DNA of 64,000 nt, from contig JAPQWV010000001.1 of the NCBI GenBank assembly GCA_027422505.1, forward strand, positions 3,720,001 through 3,784,000. The letters run 5' to 3'. This stretch comes from Craterostigma plantagineum. Its lineage: Eukaryota; Streptophyta; Magnoliopsida; Lamiales; Linderniaceae. The notes below the pieces were generated by a model. That model did no database searches. It saw nothing but the letters and a program-made list of their open reading frames with translations, and was not told where the DNA came from. Each line of letters begins with the position of its first letter. The stretch's first letter is position 1. Below are positions 48,240 through 61,800 of the stretch, one piece after another. Both the position numbers and the translations under genes were made by a program.

Positions 48240-48873
48240 TAATGATACACTATTATGTTAGTTAATTTATGACAATCTAATACGTTTCATCTTTGAAGCA
48301 ATGAGATAATTATAGAGCCCAAGGAGGTCGAGGCCCAGTAGAAATTCCGTTCCACTAGCTTCTCTTATCTTCAAATTCCATTACCTCGGGTTTTTTTTTT
48401 TTTCTCTTTTTTCTTCCATTGGAATGACTATAGAAGCGAGCTTTGGCTATTGTATAGATTCCAAGTTGAGTTTATAAGAAACTGCTCACTTGGAGATTCA
48501 AACTGGTATTTTTTTTTTTCTTTCATTCGACAATTAGGTAAAACAAATGAATTTATAGGGACTAAATTGCTCAAGGAAATCCTCTTGTTACATTAATCGT
48601 CCATAGTGGATGAAGCTCTCATCAAACTGATAAGTTTACAAGTTGCTGGCATATATTTTATTTTATCCAATATTAGTGTGTTGTATTTTGTCCAAGTGAA
48701 GCAACTCAAGTCTTTGGAGTTCTGTTTTTATTGGATAAATTGGTGTATAGAGATTTTTAAAAAAATATTTATGATGCATTACGATCTTTTTTGGAAATAA
48801 ACAACACTTGATTGGGCCCATATATCATAGGCTGGTCGGCCTTTTACAAGATACAGATCCAATTTCCAAAATT

Positions 48874-49083
48874 TATATTCCCTCCATCCCGTTAATTTTA
48901 TCGCATTTTTCAGAACGTCCCAATAATTTTATCATTTCCTTTTTGGGTAAAAATTAAACGCCATTTTAAATGTAAATGGAGGAAAAAGTAACTAGTGAGA
49001 ATAATTAGGAAAAGATTATAAATTTAAACAAGTTATTTATATCTAATCTCATTGTACTATATATTATAATAATGTCGGAAGTA
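48874..49083. mobile_element. Possible Stowaway-like MITE
   Basis: The left end reads TTCCCTCCATCCCGTTAATTTTAT, and the right end, inverted, reads TACTTCCGACATTATTATAA. Both follow the usual Stowaway opening and lie next to TA. The match is imperfect. The remainder of 48240-50252 is AT-rich intergenic sequence with a run of ACTTCAT words at 49430-49520; its last part (from about 50100) is the leader of the receptor kinase gene. Confidence 0.45.
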
Positions 49084-50252
49084 TATTTTTTTAATGTTTT
49101 TTTTCTAAGCTGCAAAGAGCAAGCAAATCTCCTGCAATTGCACGTGTTTTGTTTTTAACCGTTGAGGAGATTCTTTACAAAACTATTCAACGATATAATA
49201 ATTTACAAGTGAATAAGGACAAAATTGAAGTGGATGTTACATCTCGTAGTTTTTTTTCCGCCATGTTATTTCCCAACTCCATGCAAAAACTTTTTTGTTA
49301 AAAAAAAACAATCGAGTACGTTTTGTTTTGGCAATTTGATGTCGGCCCCAACGTAAGTTTCATTTAGGTTTCAGGCCTTTGTCAGAAAAATTTTATTTTT
49401 AAGGACTCTGATACATTAAGTGTTTTTTAGTACCACTTCATGGACATGTAATACAACTTCATGGACCCATTTCATGGTTCAATTCATCATTCTGCCATAC
49501 CGCTTCACATGTTGCAGTACCACTTCATTGTTCTGTACACAAAACGATAGTCCAATGCCAGTTCATATACATTGTATAACACTTGCGTAAATTTTAGGTC
49601 ATTATCTCTAAAGTTTACAAAATCGGGTCCTTAACCCTAAATTTTCCTACATGGACTTAAACCTAACTTAAAATATCTTTTGGGTCCTGAAACTTAATTA
49701 GCATTTTTTTTATCATTTCCTTTCGAATATTTGAAAAAGACATTTGTTTTGTTGCGCAAAGAAACGGATAAAACCAACAGAAATCCGGAAAAGAGTGACT
49801 TTTAATTTATGTCAGGGAAAAGCTAAGCTACGGTTTGAAATCTATTATGTGTTAATTGCTTATATGTAACTGAAATTAGTGTTCAAAATTTGTTGATTTA
49901 TTTGACTCCCAGAATATAAGGGCCCCTTATTAAGGGGCTGAGTGGGTCAACGAATTAATACTACATTGCGACTTGCGTAGACATAGATAGAAAGCCCGAA
50001 ATTACGAGAGAATAATGATAAACTATTGAACAGTGGAGAAAAAAAAATTAATTAAAAAGAAAAAGAAAGAAAAATTATAAAATTTCCCACTACTCCGCTC
50101 AAACTCAGCGAAACACACACACATGGTGTTTGTTTGTTACCTCTGCTTCTTCCAAGGCCAGCCCAGACGCTCCTTCTTCCCTAACAGCAATATCACAGAG
50201 AAAAGTAAATAAATAAAGAAATAAACAAAGAAAGACATTTTCATTCTCTGTA

Positions 50253-53200
50253 ATGACAATGGCTACAACCCTCATATCGCCGTCGCTCTACATTACTCTT
50301 CTAATCTCCATCTTCGCGGCGACAGTCGTCGGCGCGCAATCGGCCGAAGTCAAAGCTTTGCTCTCCTTCAAGGCCAATCTAGAGGACCCACGCGGCGTCA
50401 TCGACGGTTGGAATGCCTCCACGCCGTCGGCGCCGTGCGACTGGGCCGGAATCACCTGCGACGCGTCCAGCCGAGTGCGCGAGCTCCGCCTGCCGCGCTC
50501 GGGTCTTTCCGGACAACTCGCCGACGACCTCGCCGATCTGCGGTGGCTGCGCGTGCTGAGCCTTCACTCGAACGAGCTTACCGGGTCGGTCCCACGCGCG
50601 CTGGGGAGGTGCGTGCAGCTAAGCGCCGTCTACCTGCAGCACAACTCTCTCTCCGGCGACGGCTTGGGTTTCTTCTTCGGCCTCAACAACCTGCAGGTCC
50701 TGAACCTCGCGGGGAACGCCTTCGCCGGAGAGGTAGCGTCGGAAGGAGGCGTTCCGAAGAGCATGCGCGTGCTCGATTTGTCGTCGAACGGTTTCTCCGG
50801 CGAGATCCCGGACGGGAGTTTCTCCGGCGACCACCAGCTGCAGCTCTTCAACCTTTCGTTCAACCGTTTCTCAGGATACATTCCGGCGTCTATAGGAATG
50901 CTTCAGAAGCTACAGTCCCTTTGGCTCGACGACAACGAACTGTACGGCACCATACCTTCGGCCATCACCAACTGTACGTCCCTCGTCCACTTCAGCGCCG
51001 GAGGGAACTCTCTCGCCGGCGTAGTTCCGTCGAGTCTTGGCCGGCTGAGGAATCTGCAGGCTCTGTCCCTGCCGAGGAATCGTTTCACCGGCGTCGTTTC
51101 GACTTCTCTGCTGTGTGAGAATGCATTTATCAGAGTTTTGGATTTGAGCTTCAACGAGCTCAAGGGTTTCGACGTTACCAACAACGTTAACACGTGTCCG
51201 AATGGCAGTACCGTTGAGGTCTTAAACCTCCATGGAAATCAGATAAACGGCATTTCTCTTGGTCTTTTCACGAGGTTTCAGAGACTGAAGATCTTGGATT
51301 TATCCCAAAACACAATAAATGGGAATCTAAGCGATGATTTCTTTCAGGGTTTGCCGAGCTTGGAAGAGTTCAGAGCTCACGACACTTCGTTAACGGGCGA
51401 GATCCCTCAAAGCCTCGTACAGTGCAAGAGATTGGCTGTGTTTGACGTGGGAAGAAATCGATTTTCTGGCAAAATACCCGATTTTCTTGGATCAATGAAG
51501 AGCCTGACGTCGTTAATCCTCGGTGAGAATTCTTTCACTGGTTCAATTCCGGCGAGCTTAAGCGATCTTTCCTCGTTACAAACGTTGGATCTGAGTGGTA
51601 ATAGCTTAACTGGGACTATACCGCTGGAGATTACGACTCTCGCCAACTTGACCACTTTGGATCTGAGCAACAACAGATTCTCAGACCAAACGCTGTCAAA
51701 CAACGTGGGAAAGATGATAGGATTGGAAGTACTTAACATGAGCAACTGCGGTATTTCGGGCACAATCCCACCAGCCATCGGTAACCTCCTGAGGATTAGG
51801 GTTCTTGATTTGAGCAGACAAAACTTGTCCGGCGAATTACCCTCCGAAATCTTTGGGCTGCCGAGCTTACAATCAGTATCATTGGAAGAAAATGCGTTGT
51901 CTGGGGAAATTCCTGAAGGTTTCAGCAGCTTATCGAGCTTGAAACATCTCAACCTTTCGTCTAATGCGTTCGCGGGTGAAATCCCAAGCAGCTACGCCTT
52001 TCTTACATCGTTGGCCTCTCTTTCGCTTTCTCGAAACAGATTGAACGGTACGATTTCGCCGGAGTTGGGCAACTGTTCGGCCCTCGAAACGTTAGAGCTC
52101 AGAGGAAATCAGCTGATCGGTCAAATCCCAGCTGAGTTCTCCAAGTTGATCCACTTGCAGAGGTTGGATTTAGGGCAAAATGATCTCACGGGCGAAATCC
52201 CAGAATCCATCTCGTTCTTCATTGGTCGACTTGCTATTGGATTCGAACAGATTATCGGGCAATATCCCTCCAAATCTCGCCCTACTCCCTTCATTGCATC
52301 GCCTCGACCTATCGAACAACGATCTCAGCGGCGAAATCCCGAAAACATTAGCCTCGAGATTTCCCGACCCAAAGACCTACGCTACGAACACAGACTTATG
52401 CGGAAAACCGTCGAGCATAACCTGCGAAAGCGCAAAGAAAAAGGAGCGAAAGCGACTGATTCTCCTCATCTCCATAGCTTCGGTCGGCGCTATATTGCTG
52501 CTGTGTTTCTGCTGCGCTTACGCATATTCCCTCTACAGATGGCGCGACAAGCTCCGCGCCGGCCTGACGGGCGGCAACGCCGGGAAGAAGCGAAGCCGCC
52601 CGAGCCTCGGCTCGGTCAGCAGCAGCGGGCCGAGCTCGGGCCCGCCCAAGCTCGTCATGTTCAACGACAAGATAACGTACGCCGAAACCCTAGAAGCCAC
52701 GCGAAACTTCGCCGAGGAGAACGTATTGAACCGAGGAAGGTACGGCCTTCTTTACAAAGCCAACTACGCCGACGGAATGGTGCTCGCCGTCCGCCGACTC
52801 CCCGACCCTCCCTCGCCGTTGGCCCTTCTCGACGACAACGCCTTTCGCAAGGAAGCCGAAGACTTGGGAAGAATAAAACACCGAAACTTGACCGTTCTGC
52901 GGGGTTACTACGCGGGCCCTCCCCCCGAGACCCGTCTCCTCGTCTACGACTACATGCCCAACGGAAGCCTAGCCACGCTCTTGCAAGAAGCTTCCCACGA
53001 GGGCGGGCACGTCTTGAATTGGCCCATGAGGCACCTGATAGCCCTCGGGATAGCCCGAGGGCTAGCCACGCTGCACTCGATCGGGCTCGTGCACGGAGAC
53101 GTCAGGCCGCAAAACGTGCTGTTCGACGCGGATTTCGATGCCCACGTCTCGGAATTCGGGCTCGAGCGGTTCGTCGGCGGGCTCGGGCAGTTGGGGACGG

Positions 53201-53586
53201 TGGGGTATGCGGGGCCCGAGGTTGAGGTTAGTAAGGAGGGGGACGTTTATAGCTTTGGGATCGTTGTGTTGGAGATTTTGACGGGGAAGAAGGCGTCGAT
53301 GTTCTTCGAGGAAGGAGGAGAAGAGGATATTGTGAAGTGGGTGAAGAGGATGTTGCAGGAGGGGAATGTGGGGGAGCTTTTGGAGCCGGGATTGGTGGAG
53401 CTCGATCCCGAGTCGTCGGAGTGGGAGGAGTTTCTTCTCGGGATTAAGGTCGGGTTGCTATGTACGATGTTTGATCCTAACGAGAGGCCGGCGATGGGGG
53501 ACGTCGTGTTTATGCTCGAAGGGTGTAGGTTGGGAGGAGGGCCTTCATCGTCCGCCGAGCCCACTAGGGTTTCTTCGCCTTCGTGA
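50253..53586 (+). CDS. LRR receptor-like kinase of the At4g36180 type, frameshifted
   Basis: An intronless gene of about 1,105 codons once the frame change is bridged. Signal peptide: residues about 1-28. An LRRNT_2 cap follows (CDWAGITC), then about 20 LRRs. A transmembrane helix (LILLISIASVGAILLL) lies at about 52455-52525. The kinase domain runs from about 52690 to 53540, through a family-typical C-terminus (LDPESSEWEEFLLGIKVGLLC). Near 52209-52216 the frame changes by one base (extra T, or two lost); both sides match the family, so this is a true mutation or an assembly error. Kinase residues are atypical: Arg for the VAIK Lys (VLAVRR, 52780), HGDVRPQN in the catalytic loop (53092), and EFG for DFG (53152-53160). 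A short activation segment adds to this. It would be plasma-membrane bound and probably a pseudokinase. Confidence 0.9.
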
Positions 53587-54876
53587 AATTTTTTATTATT
53601 ATTTTTTTTATTACGGGTTTATTTTATTGGTGTGATTTGTTTATTTGTGTGCATTGCATGCATGTGAGGATTTCTTTTGGTAATGACTAATGGTAAGTTT
53701 TTACTCTATGAATTTGCGATGATGTTGATGATGAATTTTGTGTTATGATATAAGGAGGGACGTATATGGCGAAGGAAGAGAAGAACGAAGGAAAGAATCC
53801 CGCCAAAAGGGCAATTAAGAGAAAAATGAAATATGACATAAAATTTAGAAGAAGAGTATTTGCTTGCATTATTCATTTTGTAGTTGAGATATTGATGTAG
53901 TATGGGAGGAAGTAGCCGTTACAGTGGCCGTATATGTATATAGGCGCTGACCCTCTTTATCGGTAAAAGTACATCTGAAAGTGTGGGGTAACTAACATTA
54001 ATTGATCATTTAATTCATATATAAATGAATATCTGGAAACGTTACATCTATGTTTGACCGGTCAGTGTCATGGGGTCCAACGTGTTCATTGGAAGACATT
54101 CATGCTATACTTTTTATTTAAAATTTACCTGCAGATATGTTTCTCAATCGCCAATTCCAGACTTTTGAATTAAGAGTACAGACGCAATTGCTTTGCTATA
54201 GGAAAAAACCATTCAAACGAAACCAAAGGATTGTGAAGAAAGGATAAGAAATAGCCAGTGGAATGCGAAGGTGATAATAGTACGAGTAAGAATCAGAGGC
54301 TTGCTGTGTGACATGTGATCGAACAAATGATGAATGCGACGTATGAATGAATGAAAACTGATTTTCAGACAGCCTACAAAGTCAAAGTCATTGTATTTAC
54401 CGTTTTGAATATCATCCAATTTGAAAAAAAAAAAAAAAAAGATTATCACCTTTGAAGCAATATGATGTTGAAAAAAAGACTTCGTTTCTGGAAATCTATC
54501 GTCTGTGAGCCTTTGTTTTTTCCCGGTTGACGATGTACCGGTAAGGCCATTTGGACTATTTAGTCCTTGTATCTTTTGTAATGAATTCAAACTATCATTT
54601 CGAAAAAAAAAATTAAGTGAATGGAACGTGGACGTAGAACAAAGACGGTAAAATTCAAATAATAAAACATCAAATTACTGTCTTATTAGTGCACTCGGCT
54701 CGTGTAAGAAACTTCATTCCTCGAATTAGCCACACGCCTATTAACGACGCACATAAAACACTTGATAGTTAAACTGAAATTTTTACCAATTGATACAAAT
54801 CTTACTTGATGCCAAGAATAAGTGCAATTGCTCAAAAGGTATGTATTGCGTGATCTTTCTAGTCTTCTGCTCTGCT
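53587..54876. other. 3' flank of the receptor kinase and intergenic DNA
   Basis: No coding exon is recognised. An A-rich run (54424-54440) and short frames only are visible. Confidence 0.6.
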
Positions 54877-54982
54877 CTAGACTGACAAGCTACCAACAAT
54901 GAGAACGTAGAGAGCCAATGCTTCTGCGAAAATGAGGATAAGAATCATCCCAACAAAGAGCTTTGGCTGCTGCGCGTTAGCC
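54877..54982 (-). pseudogene. Orphan last exon of V-type ATPase subunit c
   Basis: After an acceptor-like TATGACAG the minus strand reads (R)[14 protein letters not shown] and [10 protein letters not shown], the conserved fourth helix of the vacuolar proton-pump proteolipid with its essential Glu. The family then has GLIVG and a short SSRAGQSRAE-like tail. Here it reads VLIVGSLSV, a stop, then SRAED, so the tail is degraded. No upstream exon was found in 54983-55898 or beyond. The kept splice acceptor argues for a segmental fragment rather than a retrocopy. Confidence 0.82.
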
Positions 54983-55898
54983 CTGTCATACAACAGCAAA
55001 CGATTACAATAAACAAAGGGTTCGAGAATAGAAAAGGCATGAACGGCAAGTTAACAAGCACGGAAAAACGATATATGCTTTCTAAGCTAACATCATAAGT
55101 ATCAAATAAGTCGATATGGAAAGCCTCAGACGTGTAATCAAGACAACTATTCAAGCAGTTCTGGGGCTAGACAACCAGGATCATTAGGAACACGCAAGAG
55201 TCTATATCACTTGCACCTTACATACCTGTAGAAAGCAAGACTGCACAAAGAACACCACTTCAGCGTCACACAGTCGATAGATGTTGCTCTAATACTTTAT
55301 GTGCAGCTAGCAAATGAGAGAATGATGGGTAACATCATTGCGGGCGGGCGGGCTTCTAGAACCCTAATGGCCTTATGGAGCTTTTCGGGTCTAATCGGCA
55401 TCGTGATAATCATCGAGTCCCACGGGCACAAAGATTTCGTAGGCCCAATAGACTCGACAAACTCCGCGGCATTGGGGTCTAGAAGCCCACATCCGATAAT
55501 TTAGTACGAGGATAAAACAAAGCTAGAATTGATAGGAAAGCATGCCCCAATGTAACTTAGAAAAATTTTCTGTATTCTTTCCGCAAAAGAAGTCAGAGAC
55601 TGTACAACAAATGACAGCAATAAAGTCACTTCCCTTCGGAGGGGTGACCCGGAGAGAAATATTGGACTTCTCCACTATCTATTCTGAAGCAAATAAGTTG
55701 GACTACTCATAAGAAGCAATAAATTAAAAAAAAAGAACGAAATTTCAAAGGATAGTCAAATTTTGAATCCCTTTCCAATTTCTTTGATGTACTCAAATGT
55801 TGGACTAGACAGATGGAATATCTCGCAGGGACACATAATGCTTAGAGCATGACTTAAAACGTTGAACGCATTCTTTATCCCATGCATGTGATCACCGA
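54983..55898. other. Intergenic, with one unassigned 67-codon frame
   Basis: A plus-strand frame at 55301-55504 has a hydrophobic stretch (GLIGIVIII) but no recognisable family or clear gene context. I do not call it a gene. The rest is noncoding as far as can be seen, including the likely LDL3 3' UTR. Confidence 0.5.
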
Positions 55899-58800
55899 TT
55901 AAACCCTTGTAGAAGATCCTGATTTAGAAGTTTGTTTCCTCCCCATGTGTCTTTCAATCAACACGTCCACAAAAGCTCGGATCTGAAGATCAAAATCATG
56001 TAAGGTTACAGAATATTGTGTAAAAAGCTCAACGAGGAAAAGTGCATATTAGATTGGAAACAGGGAGGACAAAATCTAAGGCAGGACACGATACGACAAA
56101 AGAATGAAAGGAAACAAAAGAACTGGAAACTAAAATGACTTGGGAATGTGGTTACTTGGCAATAATCAACTCACCTTATTTTTGCGTTTGAAATCAAGAA
56201 ATTCAGACACAGCCATCGCCTTCTCTGTGTCGGTAGCCTGTTCCATCACCTGAAATACATGAAATAGTCCAAGATAAACAGGTGCATGACACCAAAGGAT
56301 AAAGGAGTACAACATATCAGTAACTAATCAATAAGACAAGAGTAACCTTGGTGGCAGTTTTCTTCATTATTGCCTTGTAATCATCCTTATCAAGTTTCCT
56401 AGATTTGTAAAGAGGCATGAGCAAGGAAGCCACATAGTCCACAACGGCCTCTTTGATACTCCCTGGACCTCTATGCTGATCACCTTTCGCCTCTTTGCTC
56501 GTTGTAAATTGTGGTGCATCACTCTCCTTCGGTTTTGCATAGTTTTGCTGTTTGTGCACTTTAGCGCTCGAGGTTGAACCTGCTTCGTCTCTTACAAGCA
56601 TCGCCCTAGGAGGAGACAGTGAAGAAGCAGCCATTGCTTGGCACTGCCATCTGTCGATTGCGCTGTAATCTTTTATCCCCATACTACCAGCACTGTCAAC
56701 CCATGCCTTGGTCAATAGACTGCTGTCGATTGCTACGGTTTCCTCAGAATGTTCTCTAAAGTTCATGTTCATCTGATTATCAGCTATGTCGTTGGAATGA
56801 TGACTTAAATGTGAGTGATTATCGATAGGGATATTTGAATTCTCCAATTTGAGGCCAGCAGCTGAGAAATCAACAGACCAGTCTCTAACTCTACAGTTCC
56901 TAGAGTCTATCTCATCCGTGTATGTGTTTTGCTCACGCATGGTAAATTTTTGGAAAGAAAGAATCTTAGGCGCCTGAAGTGATGCATTTGCACCAGAAGC
57001 AGCATATGCCTGGAAGACAATGGAAAGTAAAGGATGTCAAAAACATGAGAGATGAAAACTTAAAAAAAGTTAAGTCTCAAGTCAAACCATGATATTATTT
57101 CAGGAAGTTGTCCACTCGGTCATTTCAATATCAGTTAAATTATGACCAACATATTAGATTTACCATCAAGATTATGATTGCAACAATGAACATTAATGTA
57201 ATATATTTAGAGACCGAACATGAAAAATGAAGGTATGTAAGAAATGAGTTTGTTCATCAACCTTAGCAGCAGCAATTGCTGCAGCACGCGCAGCTTCTGC
57301 AGCAGCAAAGGCAGCCTTCTCCTCCTCAGACATAGGAATTTCACTATTAAGATTTTGGTGTCCCGACGACCTAGACGACTTGGGACTTTCAGTACTATCA
57401 ACATGAGTGCCCAGAGGTGGTCTTCGAACAGCTGGAGTAGATTGTTTGAGCATCGTAAGTCTCCTTTTAGAGGCTTTCATAGCCTTCTCCTTGCGGAAAA
57501 GTTCAATCCATACATGTACAAGCTGGCTTGCTATGGCACGGATATCACGGCTGGTGTGTACACAGACTTTCTCTTTCACAGTTTTTCCAATACCTACTCA
57601 AAAAGCATGCAATCAGTAGGTTGTTATCACTCCTGACAGAAGCAATAGACAACAACAAAACACAAACTTCATCATATAAATAAAAGTTCCACCGATGGGC
57701 TTCAGCAGCATAAATTACATATGCCAAAAGACTGCATCTTGACGATTACTATTACTATAATATTAATCCAAAAAGCATTAGCATGAGAACTAAACATGCA
57801 TGGTACTGAGTTTCTTTAACACCTGTCAAGATGTAGACGATACAGAAGCCGAAAAAGGAAAGAAACATGGTAGGCACCAACAGAGGAGAGGAAAGTACCT
57901 GATAAACGGACAGAAACCAGATCGTTTGAAACTCTTACGAGCAGACGGACACAATGGCGCAAAAGTTGAGTCCCATCCTTGCCCAAGGAATCCTGTTAAG
58001 GAAAACAATTAAGAAAAGCACTATAAATCTAGTCTAATAACCAGACATTAGAGTGGAAACAGCACATGGCATTAGAACGCATACCAGAATCCATGAATTA
58101 AGTGTGCTGAGCCCCTGTTTGGTGCTAGCAAAGCTCTTTAGGAATCCAACAGGAAGGTGTAGTAACTCTTTAGCGAGATGCAATCTCCCAGCTGTTGTTT
58201 TAGCACTGAAAAACATATCCTTAATTATCGAGCCCCAAGCAGAAATCTGCGTTCTATCTAGAGACTTCTTAAATGAAACAGCTGAGAACTCTACTGCATC
58301 TAGCCTCCTGATAATGTCTTTAAGCTCACTCCTTGCCATATCGAAATGCCTTTTCGGTGCCTCCATGGCCTCCACTTCAGCAGTATAGTCAATACCTGTA
58401 TCAAATATATCAATGATACAAACGGCCTCACGAAGCCCACTCAGCATTGCACCACCAACAGTGTCCGGATGCTCCTTGCAAGTGGCCTCACCAGCAAAAA
58501 ACAAGCAATTCTCCACAGGCCTTCCTATAATATCATAGTCTTCACCTGAAGAGCCCACAGCAACATAGGAATAAGCACCATAGCTATAAGGGTCCCTTCC
58601 CCAATCAGTCACTACAGAAGCAACTGGATCACAAACTTTGTCCTCCCCAAATAGTTTTCGAAGAACAAGCAACGCATGATTCACATGATCCGAGGAGTTA
58701 ATACTTTGCCCATCTATGGCAGCTTTACCAACCAACAGCGCTATGAGAACAGGTGCACCGACTGTTTTCTTTATATTCCAAAACATAAAGCATCGGCCTC

Positions 58801-61800
58801 TCTTACCACTATCCTCAGCAGTGGCTCCAAAGTAATCAATGGTGTCGTCCCAGAATACTTCAGGAAATTCCAATATGACCTTGTTTAAAACACCAAAACC
58901 CAGCCTCTTAATGGATGAGTGCTTCCATTCAGGCAATGGAGGTGAGAATTTGATAGTTTCAGCTTTCAGGCACCCAAGTGGTACAGTAACCAGCACGGCA
59001 TCCGCATAAAATTCCCGACCGTTTGATGTAGCAACTTTGGCCTTTTTTTGCAGTTTATTAGAATCAACTTTATATTCAATTTCTGTAACGACATGGTCGA
59101 AATGGATGCATAATCCTTCTCCAAGGGATTCAACAAGAGCACTGTAACCTCCTTTGATCATGCAGTGAGCTCCTCCAAATCCCCCATAAATATCATCCTG
59201 ATTCCAGTCCACAAGTGACACCTCTTTGAGCATAGAAGCGCAACCATACTCCAAATGGGCAAAATGCCAATCCATGACTCTCCTTTCAAGAGGACTCAAA
59301 ACCTCTGCTTTTAACTTGACAGCATCAGGAACTTCGTTGTGCATACTTATACTCTCAGCTTTAGCTGATGTATCTTCAGATTTAACAGGTGTAACATCAG
59401 TGACATCTTGTTCAGAACGAAGCAAACGGTGTCTCTTTAGGCCTAATTCAAGACCTTCTTCAAGAGACATTTTCATGGCACGTTGTCCTTTCTCAGCAAC
59501 AAGCAGTTCCATCTCATCCAATAGGTTATTATATTCCGCTTCCAAGGCTTCGTCTAAGTCCGTAGGAACTTTCTGACCAGTTACAGTGTCATAAAGAGGA
59601 CAGTCACTGTTCAATATAGTCATTTCAAGTCCCAATTGATGACAAATTAATGCAGATGGGTCTGGTCTCCTTTCAGTTGCCACATCGGCCTCGACACCAG
59701 TAATTATGCTAGCTCCAAGATCCACAGGAACACTTAAAGACGATCGGTCCGTAAAGACACGGCCCCCTATTCGGTTCCTAGCCTCAAGCACCGTAATATC
59801 AAAACCTTGCCGTTGTAAGTGGCGAGCTGCAGATAAACCAGCGGGTCCAGCTCCCACAACTAGTATTTTTTTTCTTGGTAAGGAATCACATCTTTTATCT
59901 CTTTCTGTAGAAATTTCTGGCACAGAAATCGAAGCACATCCTAGTGGCTCTGAAGTTACACCAGGCCCTAATTCCTCAGGAGGAGGCATACCTAGACTTA
60001 TTTCAGGAGCCATTATTCCATTTTCATCTATGGAACATGGCTTAGAATCGAAAAGATTGATAATCGCTGCTTCTCCAGAAGATTTAGGATTACGACAGTT
60101 CCTTCCCATAGATCCATCAGCGAGGCATACGTCAGTAACAATAGTTGCAGCTGAAGGCAGATTCTCAAGATCAAGCGGTCCATCTGATAAGGATTTTGCT
60201 GCTTCTTCCCCAGCATCAGAAGAGTGCTCACTCTTTTCTCTAAGAGAATGCTCCAAATTTGTTTCCTTCCCAATAGTCGAGGGACCATGATCATCAAAAG
60301 CAACTACTGAACTTCCAGAATTTTCTACACACTTCTCATCTTTATGAAATTTCAAGTCATCCTTGATGCAATTTTCTCCTTTATCCTTTCTAGAAGGCAC
60401 TCCAAAATTTATGTAACCCTGAAGAAATATATATAAACATAAAGATAGGAAAATAGAAATTTTGCATTAAAGAGAATCATATCTGAAAAATAATCAAGAA
60501 CAACATACTATGTTATTTTAAAGTTCATTTAAGAAAATAAAGGTGGGTTCATATACTACTAACTGTTACATCAACTACAGTTATGAGAGTCAGAAGGGGG
60601 AAGGTTAATTCCATGCTCTTGAAATACAGTAAGATAGAAAAGAACAATCACAGAGAATGTTAATTCCAGTACATTGAGGGGCCAAAGAATGGTACTAAAT
60701 CTCATAAAATCTGGAACTTACACGTTGATCAAGGAAGTTAAAGATATCTCTTATGAGAGATGTCCTTGGACTTTCATCATCCAGTTGAACATCAGACACT
60801 CCAAAGTCTGACAAAGACAAAATACGGCTCACATCTTTGTCCCAGAGACTCAAAATATAATTCCTGTAAAAGAATCACCTTTGTGGCTCAATATGCAAAG
60901 GAAAGATACAAACTTGCGTTTTAGTAACAATAAAATTGTTTGTCAATGCAGTTTCAGTGAAAATATAAAAGATATAATTACAAAATAATCCAAATATGCA
61001 AGATAACTTGTGAATATATTAAAAGTTAAGATGCACATCATACCGGCATTCCAAGTATTCTTGCAATCCCCCTTTGTGCTTCAACACTTCCTTGAACTTT
61101 ATTTTCTCCATTGGAGTGACAGCACGAGCTTTCAAACCCACCGAAACAGCTGCCACTTTCCTGCTTTCAGCATCCGTAGCAGAAGATAATGTACTGAATT
61201 CTTTTGGTTTATGTATAATCTGGTGGCTGGCAAATAGTTCTTTTTCCTGCGTTAGTGTCTCCCAATCAACCTCATAGGCCATATCTACGTGCCTATGCCT
61301 TTTGGCAACTCGGGTAGCACGCTGATTTCGGTTATTTCCTCTAGTCTCTTGGTCAGATGGTGATTCATGATCCTCTGGACAGCTTCCTTGATGATCCAAC
61401 ATTGCTGATAAATGAAATTTCACATTAACTGCTTCATCGTCAGAGGCATATTCAGATTTTGGACGGCGTGCATCTTCCAACTGATGAGGTGATTGCATAA
61501 TATCAGTTGACCCATTACCAACTTGTACTGATACATCCTCATTTTTAGTTCTATCCGCCTCGTCACGTTTAAGGTTTTCACTTACAGACACAGGTGATGA
61601 TCTATACTTAGAAGAGAGGTCCTCCATATCTTGTGAAACTTCAATTATCTTCTCAAAGCATGAGGGACGATGAAGTTCAGCATTTTTATTCAGACAAGAT
61701 TCCGCAATAACACCACACTCCAACTTCTTATTGTTTTGGGGACTGTTAGTGTTCCCTATTGCTCCAGAATTAGTAATACTATCTACATCTCCAGGATTTG

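Noticed and set aside
52180..53586. A separate kinase gene starting at 52180
   Set aside because: The first 11 codons of this frame are shadow sequence of the LRR frame; the rest continues the same receptor kinase after a one-base shift.
55301..55504. A 67-codon frame with a hydrophobic segment
   Set aside because: No family recognised, no splice or promoter support, and not related in strand to the V-ATPase exon; kept only as an unassigned frame.
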